A DNA stretch of 16,431 nucleotides, taken from contig JAJZWQ010000059.1 of the NCBI GenBank assembly GCA_021846605.1, forward strand, positions 1 through 16,431, read 5' to 3'. The notes below the pieces were generated by a model that saw only the letters and a program-made list of their open reading frames with translations, was not told where the DNA came from and did no database searches. The position numbers were made by a program, and so were the translations under genes. This document shows, piece after piece, positions 7,203 to 15,406 of this stretch. Every line of letters begins with the position of its first letter. Position 1 is the stretch's first letter. The stretch comes from Bacillota bacterium. Lineage in GTDB: Bacteria; Bacillota_E; RBS10-35; JAJYVN01.

Positions 7203-8915
7203 TCAGGAGGATGCCGGGCCGATCCAGGCCCACTTGAGGCAGTAGTCCGGACCCGTCGGGTACACGACCAGCCCGTGCACGTCGGTGCGCACCATCCAGT
7301 TCCGCGAGGTCCAATACAGGGGGATGGCCGGCAACTGGGACAGCAGCACATGACTGGCGGCGGCCAGATCGGCCCCGCGCTGTGCGGCCGTCGTGGCGCT
7401 GGCGGCCGCGGTCAGATCGCTATTGAAAGAGGCGTCGTTCCAGCCCGTCAGATTCATGGAAGAGTTGCCCTGAAACAGGCCCAGGAAGGTGGTCGGGTCG
7501 TTGTAGTCGGCATTCCACCCCAGGAGCCCCAGTGCGAACTGCCCCTGACCGAGGTCGGCGAAGAAGGTGTTCGTATTGAGCGGCTCCACGTGCACCGTGA
7601 TCCCCATAGCCTTCTCCCACATGGCCTGCAACGCCTGGCCCTGCGTCTGCTGTGAGCTGTTGTTCAGGGTCAGCAGGGTGACCGTCGGCAGGCTGCTCAG
7701 GCCGAGGGCCTTGAGGCCCGCCGCCAGGTCCTGCTTGGCCAGCGCGTCGTTGGCCGTGGTGCCCAGGACCTTGCCCACCAACTGGGTGAACGGCTTGCCG
7801 GGCGTGTAGTCGACGACCGGCGGCACCAGGGCGAAGGCGGGCAACGCGTTCCCCTGCACGACGTTGGTCGCCAGGCTCTGGCGGTTCACCGCCAGGGAGA
7901 AGGCCTGGCGGATCAGTGTGTTGCTGAACACGCCCTTGGCGGTGTTGGTCACCACGTAAGCCGTGGTCGCGTCAGCGGCGCTGTGGAAGCCGGGCTGTCC
8001 CTGAAAGTGCGCGACGTAGGCCTGCGGGATGGAGGGGAGCATGGCGCCGAGCTTGCCGCTAGCCCAGAGGTTGATCTCGGTCGCCGGCTGCGTCACCTCA
8101 AGCATGGTCACCTGGGAGAGGCGCACGGCGCTGGCGTCCCAGTAGCGCGGGTTACGCGCCAGCACGAGCTGCCCGTTGTGCACCCAGGACGTGACCATGA
8201 ACGGGCCGTCCGAGAGCACGTCCTGGGCGGAGCCGCCGTAATTGGCCGCGCCGACCTTCTGCACGAAGGCGCTATCCACCGGGAAGTAGGGCGGCAGGGC
8301 GGTCAGGGACAGCCAGTAGGGAGTGGGCTGCGCCAGGTGCACGACCAGGGTCTGGGCGTTGGGCGCCTGCACCCCGAACTGGTCCAGCAGCCCTGGAATC
8401 TTGGCCACCGCCGCCTGATAGGCGTTGGGGTGGGCCTCGGCGTTCGGGAGTTGCATGTTCAGAAGCGCTGCGGCGCCCTGGATGTAGCTGAAGTCGGAGG
8501 CGTAGGGGGCGGCGGTCCGGGGATCCACCGCCTGCTGCCAGGCGTCGACGAAGTCGGTGGCGGTCACGGGATCGCCGTTGCTCCATACCGCATGGCGTAG
8601 CGTGAACGTGTAGGTGAGGCCGTGCGGGCCGACGGACCAACTCTTGGCGATACCGCTCTGCGGCACACCGGAGCTATCGATGCGCACGAGCCCTTCCATG
8701 GTGTTGTTCAGAACGTCGAACTCTGTCGCCGTTTGCGTGAGGACGGGATCCAGGGTCGACGGGTCCCCCTGGATGCTCACCGTCAACTGCCCGTTGCGCG
8801 ATGCGGTCGCCGCATGTGATTGTGCGCAACCCGTCACCAACACAGCCGTCAAGGCCGCGGCTACCATTGTGTGTACCGGGCGTCGTCCTATGGGCCTCCT
8901 GCCCTGCCTCGCCAC
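7203..8915 (-). CDS. peptide ABC transporter substrate-binding lipoprotein (OppA/DppA type, SBP family 5)
   Basis: A 570-residue extracytoplasmic peptide receptor. The N-terminus is a lipoprotein signal: Arg-rich n-region, hydrophobic MVAAALTAVLVTG, then Cys30 of the lipobox V-T-G-C. The mature part shows family 5 signatures: GDPSTLDPVLTQTATEFDVLNN, MEGLVRIDSSG, IAKSWSVGPHGLTYTFTLR, WSNGDPVTATDFVDAWQQAVDP, IRQAFSLAVNRQSLA, and the late GWNADYNDP. The start chosen is GTG 8915, with AAGGAGGGG upstream (a somewhat long gap), because it gives a signal of normal length. GTG 8975, preceded by AAGGAG, would add 20 residues and is possible. It probably feeds the dppBCDF importer but is separated from it by pepC. 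It follows the propeller-like gene on the same strand by about 45-105 bases. Substrate specificity cannot be read from sequence. Confidence 0.93.
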   Translation of the reverse strand: MARQGRRPIGRRPVHTMVAAALTAVLVTGCAQSHAATASRNGQLTVSIQGDPSTLDPVLTQTATEFDVLNNTMEGLVRIDSSGVPQSGIAKSWSVGPHGLTYTFTLRHAVWSNGDPVTATDFVDAWQQAVDPRTAAPYASDFSYIQGAAALLNMQLPNAEAHPNAYQAAVAKIPGLLDQFGVQAPNAQTLVVHLAQPTPYWLSLTALPPYFPVDSAFVQKVGAANYGGSAQDVLSDGPFMVTSWVHNGQLVLARNPRYWDASAVRLSQVTMLEVTQPATEINLWASGKLGAMLPSIPQAYVAHFQGQPGFHSAADATTAYVVTNTAKGVFSNTLIRQAFSLAVNRQSLATNVVQGNALPAFALVPPVVDYTPGKPFTQLVGKVLGTTANDALAKQDLAAGLKALGLSSLPTVTLLTLNNSSQQTQGQALQAMWEKAMGITVHVEPLNTNTFFADLGQGQFALGLLGWNADYNDPTTFLGLFQGNSSMNLTGWNDASFNSDLTAAASATTAAQRGADLAAASHVLLSQLPAIPLYWTSRNWMVRTDVHGLVVYPTGPDYCLKWAWIGPASS

Positions 8916-9020
8916 GGGCGTCCCGCCCCTCCTTCGGGGCCTGTCGAAACGGGTCGCTCCATAGGGATACGGCACGTAAAACAGAACTCCTTGGTCCGTC
9001 CCGCGACCCCAGGATGCACC

Positions 9021-10193
9021 TCAGCCGTAGATCCCATGCTTTACCTGCGCGTATTCCGTCCCGCGCGCCACCCAGAGGCCACCGGCATCAGCCATGAGAA
9101 CAGGGGAGGTGGCCGACGCCGGGAGGGTCGCCTCGGTCACCGCGCCGGTGGATGGATCGTATCCGAATAGGTGGGTGTTACCGGCCCACCACAGGTCCCC
9201 GTCCGCATACGCCAGGCCCGTGCCCGCCGCCGGGGGGTGGGCCGTGGCCTGGGCCAGCGCGGCCGTGGTCTGGCCGGGCGCCAAGTGCCCGATTCCCGTC
9301 GGCGCCGAGGTGGGACCGACGATGTACCACAGTCGCCCACCGCCCCAGGCCAGAGGGGCCGGCAGGGCGGATGTGGTCAGGGTGGCCCAGGCCGTGGCCG
9401 CGCCACCCGCGACCGGCAGCGCCCACACCTGTCCGTCGCTGGCGACCAGCGCTTCACCGCTGGGACCCGCCAGGACGGCCCCTAGGGGATGGGCGGGAAC
9501 GACCGCGCCCGGGAGTTGAACCGGATGCGCCGATCCACCGATCGGGGCCACCATGACGTAGGGAACCCCGTTTGGCTGCCCGTTGGCGGTGCCGGGGACG
9601 TCCAGGGCCACGCTGTACCCGCCGACTGTGGCCGTGGCCACCGTGCCCGCGCCCCCGTACTTCGCGAATGTGTGGGTCTTCCTGGAGAACGAGAGTTCCG
9701 ACGCGACCGTCCCGAGCCAGACATGGGCGGGGCCGACCGTCTGCAGGGGCACGTCCTGTCCGGCCGGCAGCGGCCACTGTCCGTCCTGGGCCGTGCCGGT
9801 GAACTGCCAGAGCGCGCCGCCCGACGTTCCGGCGGACAGGGCCCAGACCGAGCCGTTGGGACCGGAGGCGGCGCTGGTGATCCCGTTGGTGCCGGCCGGC
9901 AACGAGTGCCACTGGACGGTGAGCGTCGCGGTGCCGCTGATCGAACTCTGGCTGGTCGAACTCTGGCTGGCCGACCCGGCGGTCCCGCTGACCGACGAAC
10001 TCGCCGCGTGGGGCGCGCCGCCGGTGTGCGGAACCCGGGATCCCGATCGGGCGACGTCGACCCCGATCCACACCAGGACCCCCACGACAACCACGCCCAG
10101 ACCCGCGGCAACGCCCACCCAGGACCCGCGCGATCCGCGGGATCTCCGGCGGACCGGCGACTGGCGGTTGCGGTGTCGGCGGCGCGGCTCCAT
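9021..10193 (-). CDS. membrane-anchored beta-propeller-like protein of unknown function
   Basis: A 390-residue protein. Residues 1-23 are strongly basic, about 24-46 form one membrane span (WVGVAAGLGVVVVGVLVWIG), then comes a Ser/Thr/Gly-rich linker (SSSVSGTAGSASQSSTSQSS) and an outside domain. That domain repeats a blade-like pattern: GSVWALSAG, HVWLGTV, GQVWALPVAGG, GRLWYIVGP, GDLWWAGNTHLFGYDPSTG, GGLWVARG. This spacing resembles streptogramin-lyase/SMP-30-type beta-propellers (inference from pattern, no family confirmed). Topology predicts a cytoplasmic tail and extracellular propeller. The start is ATG 10193, with GGGAGAGGGGGG just upstream; ATG-like starts at 10223 and nearby lack this. 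It lies between the MFS gene (78-base gap) and the OppA-like gene and may be co-transcribed with both. Possible roles are ligand sensing or scaffolding; nothing specific can be claimed. Confidence 0.75.
   Translation of the reverse strand: MEPRRRHRNRQSPVRRRSRGSRGSWVGVAAGLGVVVVGVLVWIGVDVARSGSRVPHTGGAPHAASSSVSGTAGSASQSSTSQSSISGTATLTVQWHSLPAGTNGITSAASGPNGSVWALSAGTSGGALWQFTGTAQDGQWPLPAGQDVPLQTVGPAHVWLGTVASELSFSRKTHTFAKYGGAGTVATATVGGYSVALDVPGTANGQPNGVPYVMVAPIGGSAHPVQLPGAVVPAHPLGAVLAGPSGEALVASDGQVWALPVAGGAATAWATLTTSALPAPLAWGGGRLWYIVGPTSAPTGIGHLAPGQTTAALAQATAHPPAAGTGLAYADGDLWWAGNTHLFGYDPSTGAVTEATLPASATSPVLMADAGGLWVARGTEYAQVKHGIYG
9941..9970. repeat. perfect 15-bp tandem duplication in the linker of the propeller-like gene
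   Basis: TCGAACTCTGGCTGG occurs twice in direct succession. On the minus strand each copy encodes five linker residues (SQSST, SQSSI), so the duplication keeps frame and lengthens a Ser-rich spacer between membrane span and propeller. Confidence 0.9.
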
Positions 10194-10271
10194 CGGGCCC
10201 CCCTCTCCCAGGCCCATTGCCATTCGACGCCATTCGGCGCGTTCCCCCTGGGTACGCGCCGCAATCCGGGG

Positions 10272-11498
10272 TCATCCCGCCGGAGCGCTCTCCATCCCGA
10301 CGGGGGCGGCTTGGCGGGGAGGGCCCGCCGGGTGGGACAGCAGCACGCCCACCGCGCCGACGGCGGTGGCCAGGGCGGGCACGACGAAGGCCGCGGGCAG
10401 GCCCATCCGCGCTTGGGCGACCGCCATGAGCGGGCCGCCCACGGCCTGCCCGACGCCCTGTGCCGCGAAGAAGATGCCCCCGGCCAGGCCGGGATGCAGG
10501 GGGTCCAGATCCTGGGCGTACCCGATGCCCACGCCATAGACCGCCGCGATGAAGAACGAAATGAAGGGGAAGGCGGCGACCACGCCCACAACGCTGGGGA
10601 GCACCGTCAGCGCGAGGAAGAACACGGTGCCGCCGAGCGTGCCGAGGGTCACCAGCCGTCGGCGCGGCAGGCGGTCGGCCAGGCGCCCGACCGGAGGCAT
10701 CATGATCACCTCGGCCAGAGCCGCCCAGGAGAAGACGGCGCCGGCCAGGGTGGGACCCAGTCCGAGCCGCACCAGATAGACCGGGACAGTCTGTAATTTG
10801 ATCGTGTTGCCGGCCACCGCCGCGGTCACCGCCAGCCCGAAGAGCAGCAAGGGACCCCAGCGTGCGCCTGCGGCGTTGCCCCTGGTGGGGTGGGCATGAT
10901 GCCTGGGATCCTCGCGGCAGAGGGCCAGCGTGGTCACGGCGCTGGCGACGTTCACCGCGGCGGCGATGGCGAAGAGGGCCGCGAAGCTCTGAGTCGCCAG
11001 GAAGCCTCCCAGGGGGGCGCCCACCACCCAGGCGGCGGAGACCATGGCCCTCAGGGTGGCAAGGGTGAATCCGCGGGGATGGTCCCCCTTCCCCTCGCCG
11101 ACGTGGTCGTGGACGAGCGCGAACAGGTGCGGCTGCACCTGTGCCGAGAAGAGGAGGGTGGCGGCCACCAGCACGACCGCCAAGGGGGGGTGCAGGGCCA
11201 TCAGGGCGGCGGCTGCCGCCTGCATCAGGGCGGCCGCAGTCGCGGTGCCGCGTCGGCGTGCCAAGCGGTCCGACAGGCGCCCCAGCGCGGGGTTGAGCAC
11301 CAGACCGCCCAGGGCTGCGCAGGCAAAGTAGGCGGCGACGTCTGCCGGCCCGCCCCCGTAGGTGCGGTCGATCCAGAGCGCCAGCATGGGGACGACCAGC
11401 CCCTGGCCGAGCCCGTGCAGGAAGAGGCTGAATGCGACCGGCCCTAGAGCCCGGTCGCGGAGGACCGCCCACGTGCGGCCGCGCGGGGAAAGGCGCAT
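10272..11498 (-). CDS. major facilitator superfamily transporter (probable drug/metabolite efflux)
   Basis: A 408-residue hydrophobic protein with about 12 predicted membrane spans, close to the usual size for 12-span MFS carriers. The loop 2-3 motif A appears in both halves as GRLSDRLARRRG and GRLADRLPRRRL, the classic signature of H+-coupled exporters. The long central loop carries EDPRHHAHPTRGNAAGARWG. The start, ATG 11498, is the first Met before the first span; it has no clear SD. A TACACT box ends 7 bases before the ATG, so a leaderless transcript is possible, though no matching -35 is seen. The substrate is unknown. It is the first gene of a probable minus-strand unit with the propeller-like and OppA-like genes, and is divergent from the Dabb gene. 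Confidence 0.88.
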   Translation of the reverse strand: MRLSPRGRTWAVLRDRALGPVAFSLFLHGLGQGLVVPMLALWIDRTYGGGPADVAAYFACAALGGLVLNPALGRLSDRLARRRGTATAAALMQAAAAALMALHPPLAVVLVAATLLFSAQVQPHLFALVHDHVGEGKGDHPRGFTLATLRAMVSAAWVVGAPLGGFLATQSFAALFAIAAAVNVASAVTTLALCREDPRHHAHPTRGNAAGARWGPLLLFGLAVTAAVAGNTIKLQTVPVYLVRLGLGPTLAGAVFSWAALAEVIMMPPVGRLADRLPRRRLVTLGTLGGTVFFLALTVLPSVVGVVAAFPFISFFIAAVYGVGIGYAQDLDPLHPGLAGGIFFAAQGVGQAVGGPLMAVAQARMGLPAAFVVPALATAVGAVGVLLSHPAGPPRQAAPVGMESAPAG

Positions 11499-11619
11499 GT
11501 GCAGCAGTGTACACCAGGTCGGGCTCCTCGGCAGGGCCCCCCGGCAGGGCAGCCCCCCCGGCGGGGCGAATCGCACTGACTGCCGGAAAGTGACGGCGTC
11601 CGCCACGGGGAGGTCGAAG

Positions 11620-11913
11620 ATGCTCGAACACCTGGTGCTGTTGCGGCTCAAGCCCGGGGTGGCCCGCGACGCCGGCGACGATCTGCTCGCCCGCCTGCGC
11701 GGGCTGCCGGCGACGGTCCCCGGGATCGCGGCCCTGCAGTGCGGCTGGAACATCAGCCCCGAACGGGCCCATGGCTTCGACATCGCCCTGCGGGTCCGCC
11801 TCCAGGATCGGGAGGCCCTGGCCGCCTACCGGGGGCATCCGGATCACCAGGCGGTGCTCGCCGTGATCCGTGAGCGGTGCGGGGACATCCTGGCGGTCGA
11901 CTTCGAGATCTGA
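11620..11913 (+). CDS. Dabb (stress-responsive alpha/beta barrel) domain protein
   Basis: A 97-residue single-domain protein. It matches the Dabb pattern throughout: MLEHLVLLRLKPG at the N-terminus, LRGLPATVPGIAALQCGWNISPERAHGFDIAL in the middle, and DREALAAYRGHPDHQAV leading to the C-terminal DILAVDFEI strand. Such proteins form dimeric alpha+beta barrels. Some act in stress responses or as small polyketide-type cyclases, but most bacterial members have no known reaction. The start ATG 11620 has an ideal SD, GGGGAGG, six bases upstream. It is divergent from the MFS gene (121-base gap) and 65 bases ahead of the hydrolase-fold gene on the same strand, so those two are probably co-transcribed. 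Confidence 0.88.
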   Translation: MLEHLVLLRLKPGVARDAGDDLLARLRGLPATVPGIAALQCGWNISPERAHGFDIALRVRLQDREALAAYRGHPDHQAVLAVIRERCGDILAVDFEI

Positions 11914-11978
11914 GACATCGCGGGGGGGAAACCGGCATTCACGGGAGGGACAGGCTGGAAGGCTGGTCGCCGCGGACC

Positions 11979-12926
11979 ATGCCGCAGGGGCTGCCATCAT
12001 ACCGCCCCCAGGGCGTGTTCGGTAGCGGCGCGGCGGCGATCACCGTCGCGGTGCTGGTCCTGCTCATCGCGGGCCTGGTCGCCCTCCCGCTGGCCGTCAC
12101 CCTGCGCCTGATCCATCCGTCCCGCCAACTCCCGGCCGTCACTCCCGCAGCCGACGGATTGGCCTACACCTCTGTCGCCTTTCCCAGCCGGACAGTCCAC
12201 GTCGGGCTCAGCGGCTGGTGGATCCCCGCGCCCGGGGGGACGGGCGCCACCGCGGTGCTGGTCTCCGGGTACCGCGAGAACCGACTGATCGGCAACATCG
12301 GCCTCCCCCTGGCCCAAGTCGTCCAGGCCCAGGGGTGGAACGTCCTCATGTTCGACTTCTCCGGCACGGGACGCTCCCAGCCGGGGGATGTCGCCCCGGG
12401 CCCGGGGGAGGTGAGCGACGTGCTGGGCGCGGTGCGGTACGCCCGCAGCCGTGTGGCCCAGGCGGCCCCCATCGTGGTGCTGGGCTACGGTGCCGGCGGA
12501 GATATGGCCCTTCTGGCCGCCGAGCAGGACCAGAACATCGCTGGCGTGCTGGCGGACAGTCCGTTCTCCTCGCTGAGCCCCTACCTGCGACGCAACCTGG
12601 CCCGTTGGGCGGGCCTGCCGACCTGGCCGTTCCGCGCGCTGCTCCTGCAGGCCTGGCCGCTGGTGACGGGAGTGCCCCCCGCCAGCGTGGACCCCCAGGC
12701 CGGCATGGCGGGCCTGGGCGCGCGCCCGGTGCTCCTCATCGCGGGCACGGCGGACGCCGTCTCTCCCGCCCGCGACGCCAGGGCGCTGGCCTCGGCGGAC
12801 CCCGGCAGCGACCTGTGGGTTGTCCAGGGAGCGGCGCACCTACAGGCCTGGACCATGGACCATGCTGGCTACGTGCAGCGTCTGGACGCGTGGTTGGCCA
12901 TGTGCGTCAACGCGCCCGCCGCCTGA
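11979..12926 (+). CDS. membrane-anchored alpha/beta-hydrolase-fold protein lacking the nucleophilic serine
   Basis: A 315-residue protein with one N-terminal membrane span (about 18-42, AAITVAVLVLLIAGLVALPLAV) followed by an alpha/beta hydrolase domain. Visible fold landmarks are VLVSGYRENRL, NVLMFDFSGTGRS, VVLGYGAGGDMALLAA (nucleophile elbow), VLADSPFSSL, VLLIAGTADAVSP (acid Asp259) and VVQGAAHLQAW (His287). The elbow normally reads G-x-S-x-G; here it is G-Y-G-A-G with Gly171 (codon GGT 12489-12491) where Ser is expected, one base change from AGT. Asp and His are kept. Family knowledge says the Ser is essential for esterase/peptidase activity, so this is either a non-catalytic binding protein or a recent loss-of-function allele. 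The start ATG 11979 lacks a close SD (GGAAGG lies about 17 bases upstream); no better in-frame start precedes the membrane span. Confidence 0.82.
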   Translation: MPQGLPSYRPQGVFGSGAAAITVAVLVLLIAGLVALPLAVTLRLIHPSRQLPAVTPAADGLAYTSVAFPSRTVHVGLSGWWIPAPGGTGATAVLVSGYRENRLIGNIGLPLAQVVQAQGWNVLMFDFSGTGRSQPGDVAPGPGEVSDVLGAVRYARSRVAQAAPIVVLGYGAGGDMALLAAEQDQNIAGVLADSPFSSLSPYLRRNLARWAGLPTWPFRALLLQAWPLVTGVPPASVDPQAGMAGLGARPVLLIAGTADAVSPARDARALASADPGSDLWVVQGAAHLQAWTMDHAGYVQRLDAWLAMCVNAPAA

Positions 12927-12970
12927 GGGGGCCGCGTCGACGCCGTCGCTGGTCCCCGGGGCGGCGGTCC

Positions 12971-13072
12971 TCACGCGTCGGGTCCGGAGCGCGGCGGGTT
13001 CAGCCAGCGGGGGCTGACCATGAAGAAGATGATCCCCAGGACGCCGATCCCGAGGAGGATCGCGGTCGTCAT
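12971..13072 (-). CDS. small single-pass membrane protein, 33 residues, unknown function
   Basis: Translated on the minus strand this gives a 33-residue peptide: MTTAILLGIGVLGIIFFMVS followed by a short tail with Arg, Trp and Pro-Pro-Arg and ending PDA. Residues 3-19 make one clear hydrophobic helix, and the following R-W-L-N-P-P-R segment looks like a membrane-interface tail. ATG 13072 is preceded at 7 bases by GGAGG (GGAGGGACGCAG-ATG), an ideal SD, which makes a real gene likely despite its length. It is convergent with the hydrolase-fold gene (44-base gap) and divergent from the beta-lactamase-like gene. No family recognised. It could be a transporter or stress-associated miniprotein, but that is a guess. 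Confidence 0.65.
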   Translation of the reverse strand: MTTAILLGIGVLGIIFFMVSPRWLNPPRSGPDA

Positions 13073-13256
13073 CTGCGTCCCTCCGTCCCACTCCACCGAT
13101 TCTGCCTATCATCATGCCGCGGCGGACGGGATCTGACCAGTGTGGCGGCGAAGCGTCCGACGGGCGCGGGGTGTGATCTGTTGACCAGTTGCGTCTACGT
13201 GTAACGACAAGTGTGATGTACTGTGGGTATGAAACTGAGCGCGCAAGGGAACGGGG

Positions 13257-14414
13257 ATGGGCATGCGCTGGGGTTCTGCAGCCGAGGCGGGCTTCGATCC
13301 CGAACGGCTGGAGCGCGCCTTTGCCGTGGTCGCGGAGCGGACCGGGGGGCCGCAGGTGCCGGGGGCCGTGGCCGCCGTGGGGCGCGGCGGCACAGGCGTC
13401 GGGCCGCGGGCGTTTGGGTGGGCGGTCTACGCTCCGGAGGGGGAGCGGGTGGCCGCCGCGCCCGACACCCTCTTCGATCTGGCCTCGCTGACCAAGGTGG
13501 TCGGTACGGCGACGGCGGTCTGGCTCCTGATCGAGGACGGCCGCGTGTCGCTGGGAGATCGCTTCGCCGATCTCCTCCCGGCGTTCGCCCCCGTGCCCGG
13601 TGGTGAACCGGCCGGCTGGCGGCGCGAGGTGACGCTCCGCCATCTCCTGACCCACACCGCGGGTCTGCCCGCCGGCCGGGCACTTGCCCAGGTGCCGGGC
13701 GGCCGCGCCGAGCGCCTGGCGGCCACCGCGGCGACCCCCCTGGAGGCCCGACCGGGGGAGCGCTGCGTATACAGCGATCTGGGCTTCATCCTCCTGGGGT
13801 GGTTGGTTGAGGAGATCAGCGGCGAGACCGAGGACGCGTTCTGCCGGCGGCGCGTTTTCGCGCCGCTGGGGATGGTGTCCACCGGGTGGTGTCCGGCGCC
13901 GGAACTGGCCCAAAGCGCGGCCGCGACGGAGTGGGTCCAGGCCGACGGACACGCCGGGTACCTCCGCGGCCGGGTGCACGACGAGAACGCCCGGTCGTTG
14001 GCTGGCCTGGCCGGGCACGCCGGCCTCTTCGCGCCCGCCGCCGACATGGCGGTCTTCGCCGACACGCTGTGCGCCGGGGGGATCGGGGGGGCCCCCGGTC
14101 GCCCGCCGGAGCGCCTGCTGTCCGCGGCCGCGGTGCGGCGTTTCGGCACGGCCGTCGTCATCGGGGAGGAGTCCTCGCGCACCCTGGGATGGCAGGCCCC
14201 GGGCCGGGCCGGGGTCCTCTACGGGGATCTCTGGACGGACAGGGCCTTCGGGCACACCGGCTTCACGGGGACCAGCCTCTGGATCGATCCGGGGCAAGAT
14301 GTCTGGATGGTCCTTCTGACCAACGCGGTGCACATGGGCCGGGCGGTGGGCCTGCCCGCCATGGGCCGCCTGCGCACGTACTTTCACAACGCCGTCATGG
14401 CGGCGTTGGTCTGA
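13257..14414 (+). CDS. serine beta-lactamase-like hydrolase (class C / PBP-like, PF00144 type)
   Basis: A 385-residue penicillin-binding-type serine hydrolase domain covering nearly the whole protein. The catalytic motifs are Ser77-L-T-Lys80 in [17 protein letters not shown], Tyr172-S-Asp174 in [19 protein letters not shown] (the family usually has Tyr-x-Asn or Tyr-Ser-Asn), and His333-Thr-Gly in [15 protein letters not shown], standing for the K-T-G triad. Also typical: [14 protein letters not shown] and [21 protein letters not shown]. No signal peptide or membrane span is seen, so it is probably cytosolic and more likely an esterase, amidase or peptidase than a resistance enzyme. The start ATG 13257 follows AAGGGA by 6 bases; ATG 13263 is equally possible. 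It precedes the formylglycine-generating enzyme gene on the same strand and may share its transcript. Confidence 0.9.
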   Translation: MGMRWGSAAEAGFDPERLERAFAVVAERTGGPQVPGAVAAVGRGGTGVGPRAFGWAVYAPEGERVAAAPDTLFDLASLTKVVGTATAVWLLIEDGRVSLGDRFADLLPAFAPVPGGEPAGWRREVTLRHLLTHTAGLPAGRALAQVPGGRAERLAATAATPLEARPGERCVYSDLGFILLGWLVEEISGETEDAFCRRRVFAPLGMVSTGWCPAPELAQSAAATEWVQADGHAGYLRGRVHDENARSLAGLAGHAGLFAPAADMAVFADTLCAGGIGGAPGRPPERLLSAAAVRRFGTAVVIGEESSRTLGWQAPGRAGVLYGDLWTDRAFGHTGFTGTSLWIDPGQDVWMVLLTNAVHMGRAVGLPAMGRLRTYFHNAVMAALV

Positions 14415-14477
14415 GCGCTCAGGGGGGTGAGGGCGTGGAGTGCGACGGGGCACCGGCGCCGTGTTGCGCGGCCCGGC

Positions 14478-14483
14478 GGGAGG
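14478..14483 (+). promoter_or_regulatory. Shine-Dalgarno deciding the start of the formylglycine-generating enzyme
   Basis: GGGAGG lies five bases before GTG 14489. The competing in-frame GTG 14435 would add 18 residues (Cys/Ala/Arg-rich, unlike the family), so 14489 is preferred. Confidence 0.55.
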
Positions 14484-14488
14484 GCACG

Positions 14489-15406
14489 GTGCACATCCGG
14501 CGGGTGGAGGTGCCGCGCGGGGACGCGGGAGCGGGGGCCGACCAGGCCCTGGTCAGCCTGCCGGGCGGCGAGTTCTGGATGGGGACGGCCGATCGCGAGG
14601 GGTTCCCGGCCGACGGAGAGGGACCCGTTCGGCGGGTCCGCCTCTCCCCTTTCCGTATCGCGCGCTGTGCGGTGACCAATGCGCACTTCGCGGCCTTTAC
14701 CGAAGACACCGGCTACCGCACGGAGGCCGAGCGCTTCGGCTGGTCGTACGTGTTCGCGGCCTTCGTGCGCCGGGAGGCGGCCGCCGGCGTGCGCGGGCGG
14801 GCCGACGGGGCGCCCTGGTGGCTGGCCGTCGCCGGGGCGGACTGGCGCCACCCGGAGGGGCCCGGGTCCGGCACGGCGCGGCGGGCGGATCATCCGGTGG
14901 TGCACGTCTCCTGGAACGACGCCCAGGCCTACTGCCAGTGGGCGGGACTGCGCCTGCCCACGGAGGCCGAGTGGGAGTATGCGGCCCGGGGCGGGTTGGG
15001 GGGCCTCCGCTATCCCTGGGGGGACGAACTCTGCCCGGGGGGCCGACACCTCTGCAACGTCTGGCAGGGCCGGTTCCCCGATTACAACACGCTGGAGGAC
15101 GGCTACGCGGGCACGGCTCCCGCAGACAGCTTTCCCGCCAACGGCTTCGGCCTGCACAACGTGGTGGGCAACGTGTGGGAGTTCTGCCAGGACTGGTTCA
15201 GCCCCCGCCACCCGGCCGCCGACCTGTTGGAGAACCCGCGCGGTCCCGAGGGCGGGACCGCGCGGGTCATGCGCGGGGGGTCGTACCTGTGCCACGCGTC
15301 GTACTGCAACCGGTACCGCGTGGCGGCCCGCAGCAGCAACACCCCGGACAGCAGCACGGGCAACATGGGGTTCCGCTGTGCCGCCGACGGCCCTGCGCCA
15401 GCGTGA
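14489..15406 (+). CDS. formylglycine-generating enzyme (sulfatase-modifying factor)
   Basis: A 305-residue SUMF1/FGE-family enzyme, near the length of known bacterial FGEs. It oxidises the Cys of the CxPxR motif in type I sulfatases to formylglycine, using copper and O2 (family knowledge). The N-terminal part reads [24 protein letters not shown], then [20 protein letters not shown]; the middle has [19 protein letters not shown] and [15 protein letters not shown]; the C-terminal core has [10 protein letters not shown] and [14 protein letters not shown] with Cys268 and Cys273, then [11 protein letters not shown] and MGFRC. The two catalytic cysteines (human Cys336/Cys341 equivalents) and the R-x-S-x-N-T-P-D-S-S stretch place it with true FGEs rather than the many SUMF1-like non-FGE proteins. 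No signal peptide. No sulfatase gene is in the window, so its substrate is encoded elsewhere. Confidence 0.93.
   Translation: MHIRRVEVPRGDAGAGADQALVSLPGGEFWMGTADREGFPADGEGPVRRVRLSPFRIARCAVTNAHFAAFTEDTGYRTEAERFGWSYVFAAFVRREAAAGVRGRADGAPWWLAVAGADWRHPEGPGSGTARRADHPVVHVSWNDAQAYCQWAGLRLPTEAEWEYAARGGLGGLRYPWGDELCPGGRHLCNVWQGRFPDYNTLEDGYAGTAPADSFPANGFGLHNVVGNVWEFCQDWFSPRHPAADLLENPRGPEGGTARVMRGGSYLCHASYCNRYRVAARSSNTPDSSTGNMGFRCAADGPAPA

Noticed and set aside
13181..13207. Promoter TTGACC with TAACGA before the beta-lactamase-like gene
   Set aside because: The spacer is only 15 bases and no 16-18 base alternative gives a reasonable -10 box, so it is not listed as a feature.
13257..14414. Beta-lactam resistance gene
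   Set aside because: The fold motifs are present but there is no export signal, and Tyr-Ser-Asp and His-Thr-Gly differ from true class C enzymes; a general esterase/peptidase role is more likely.
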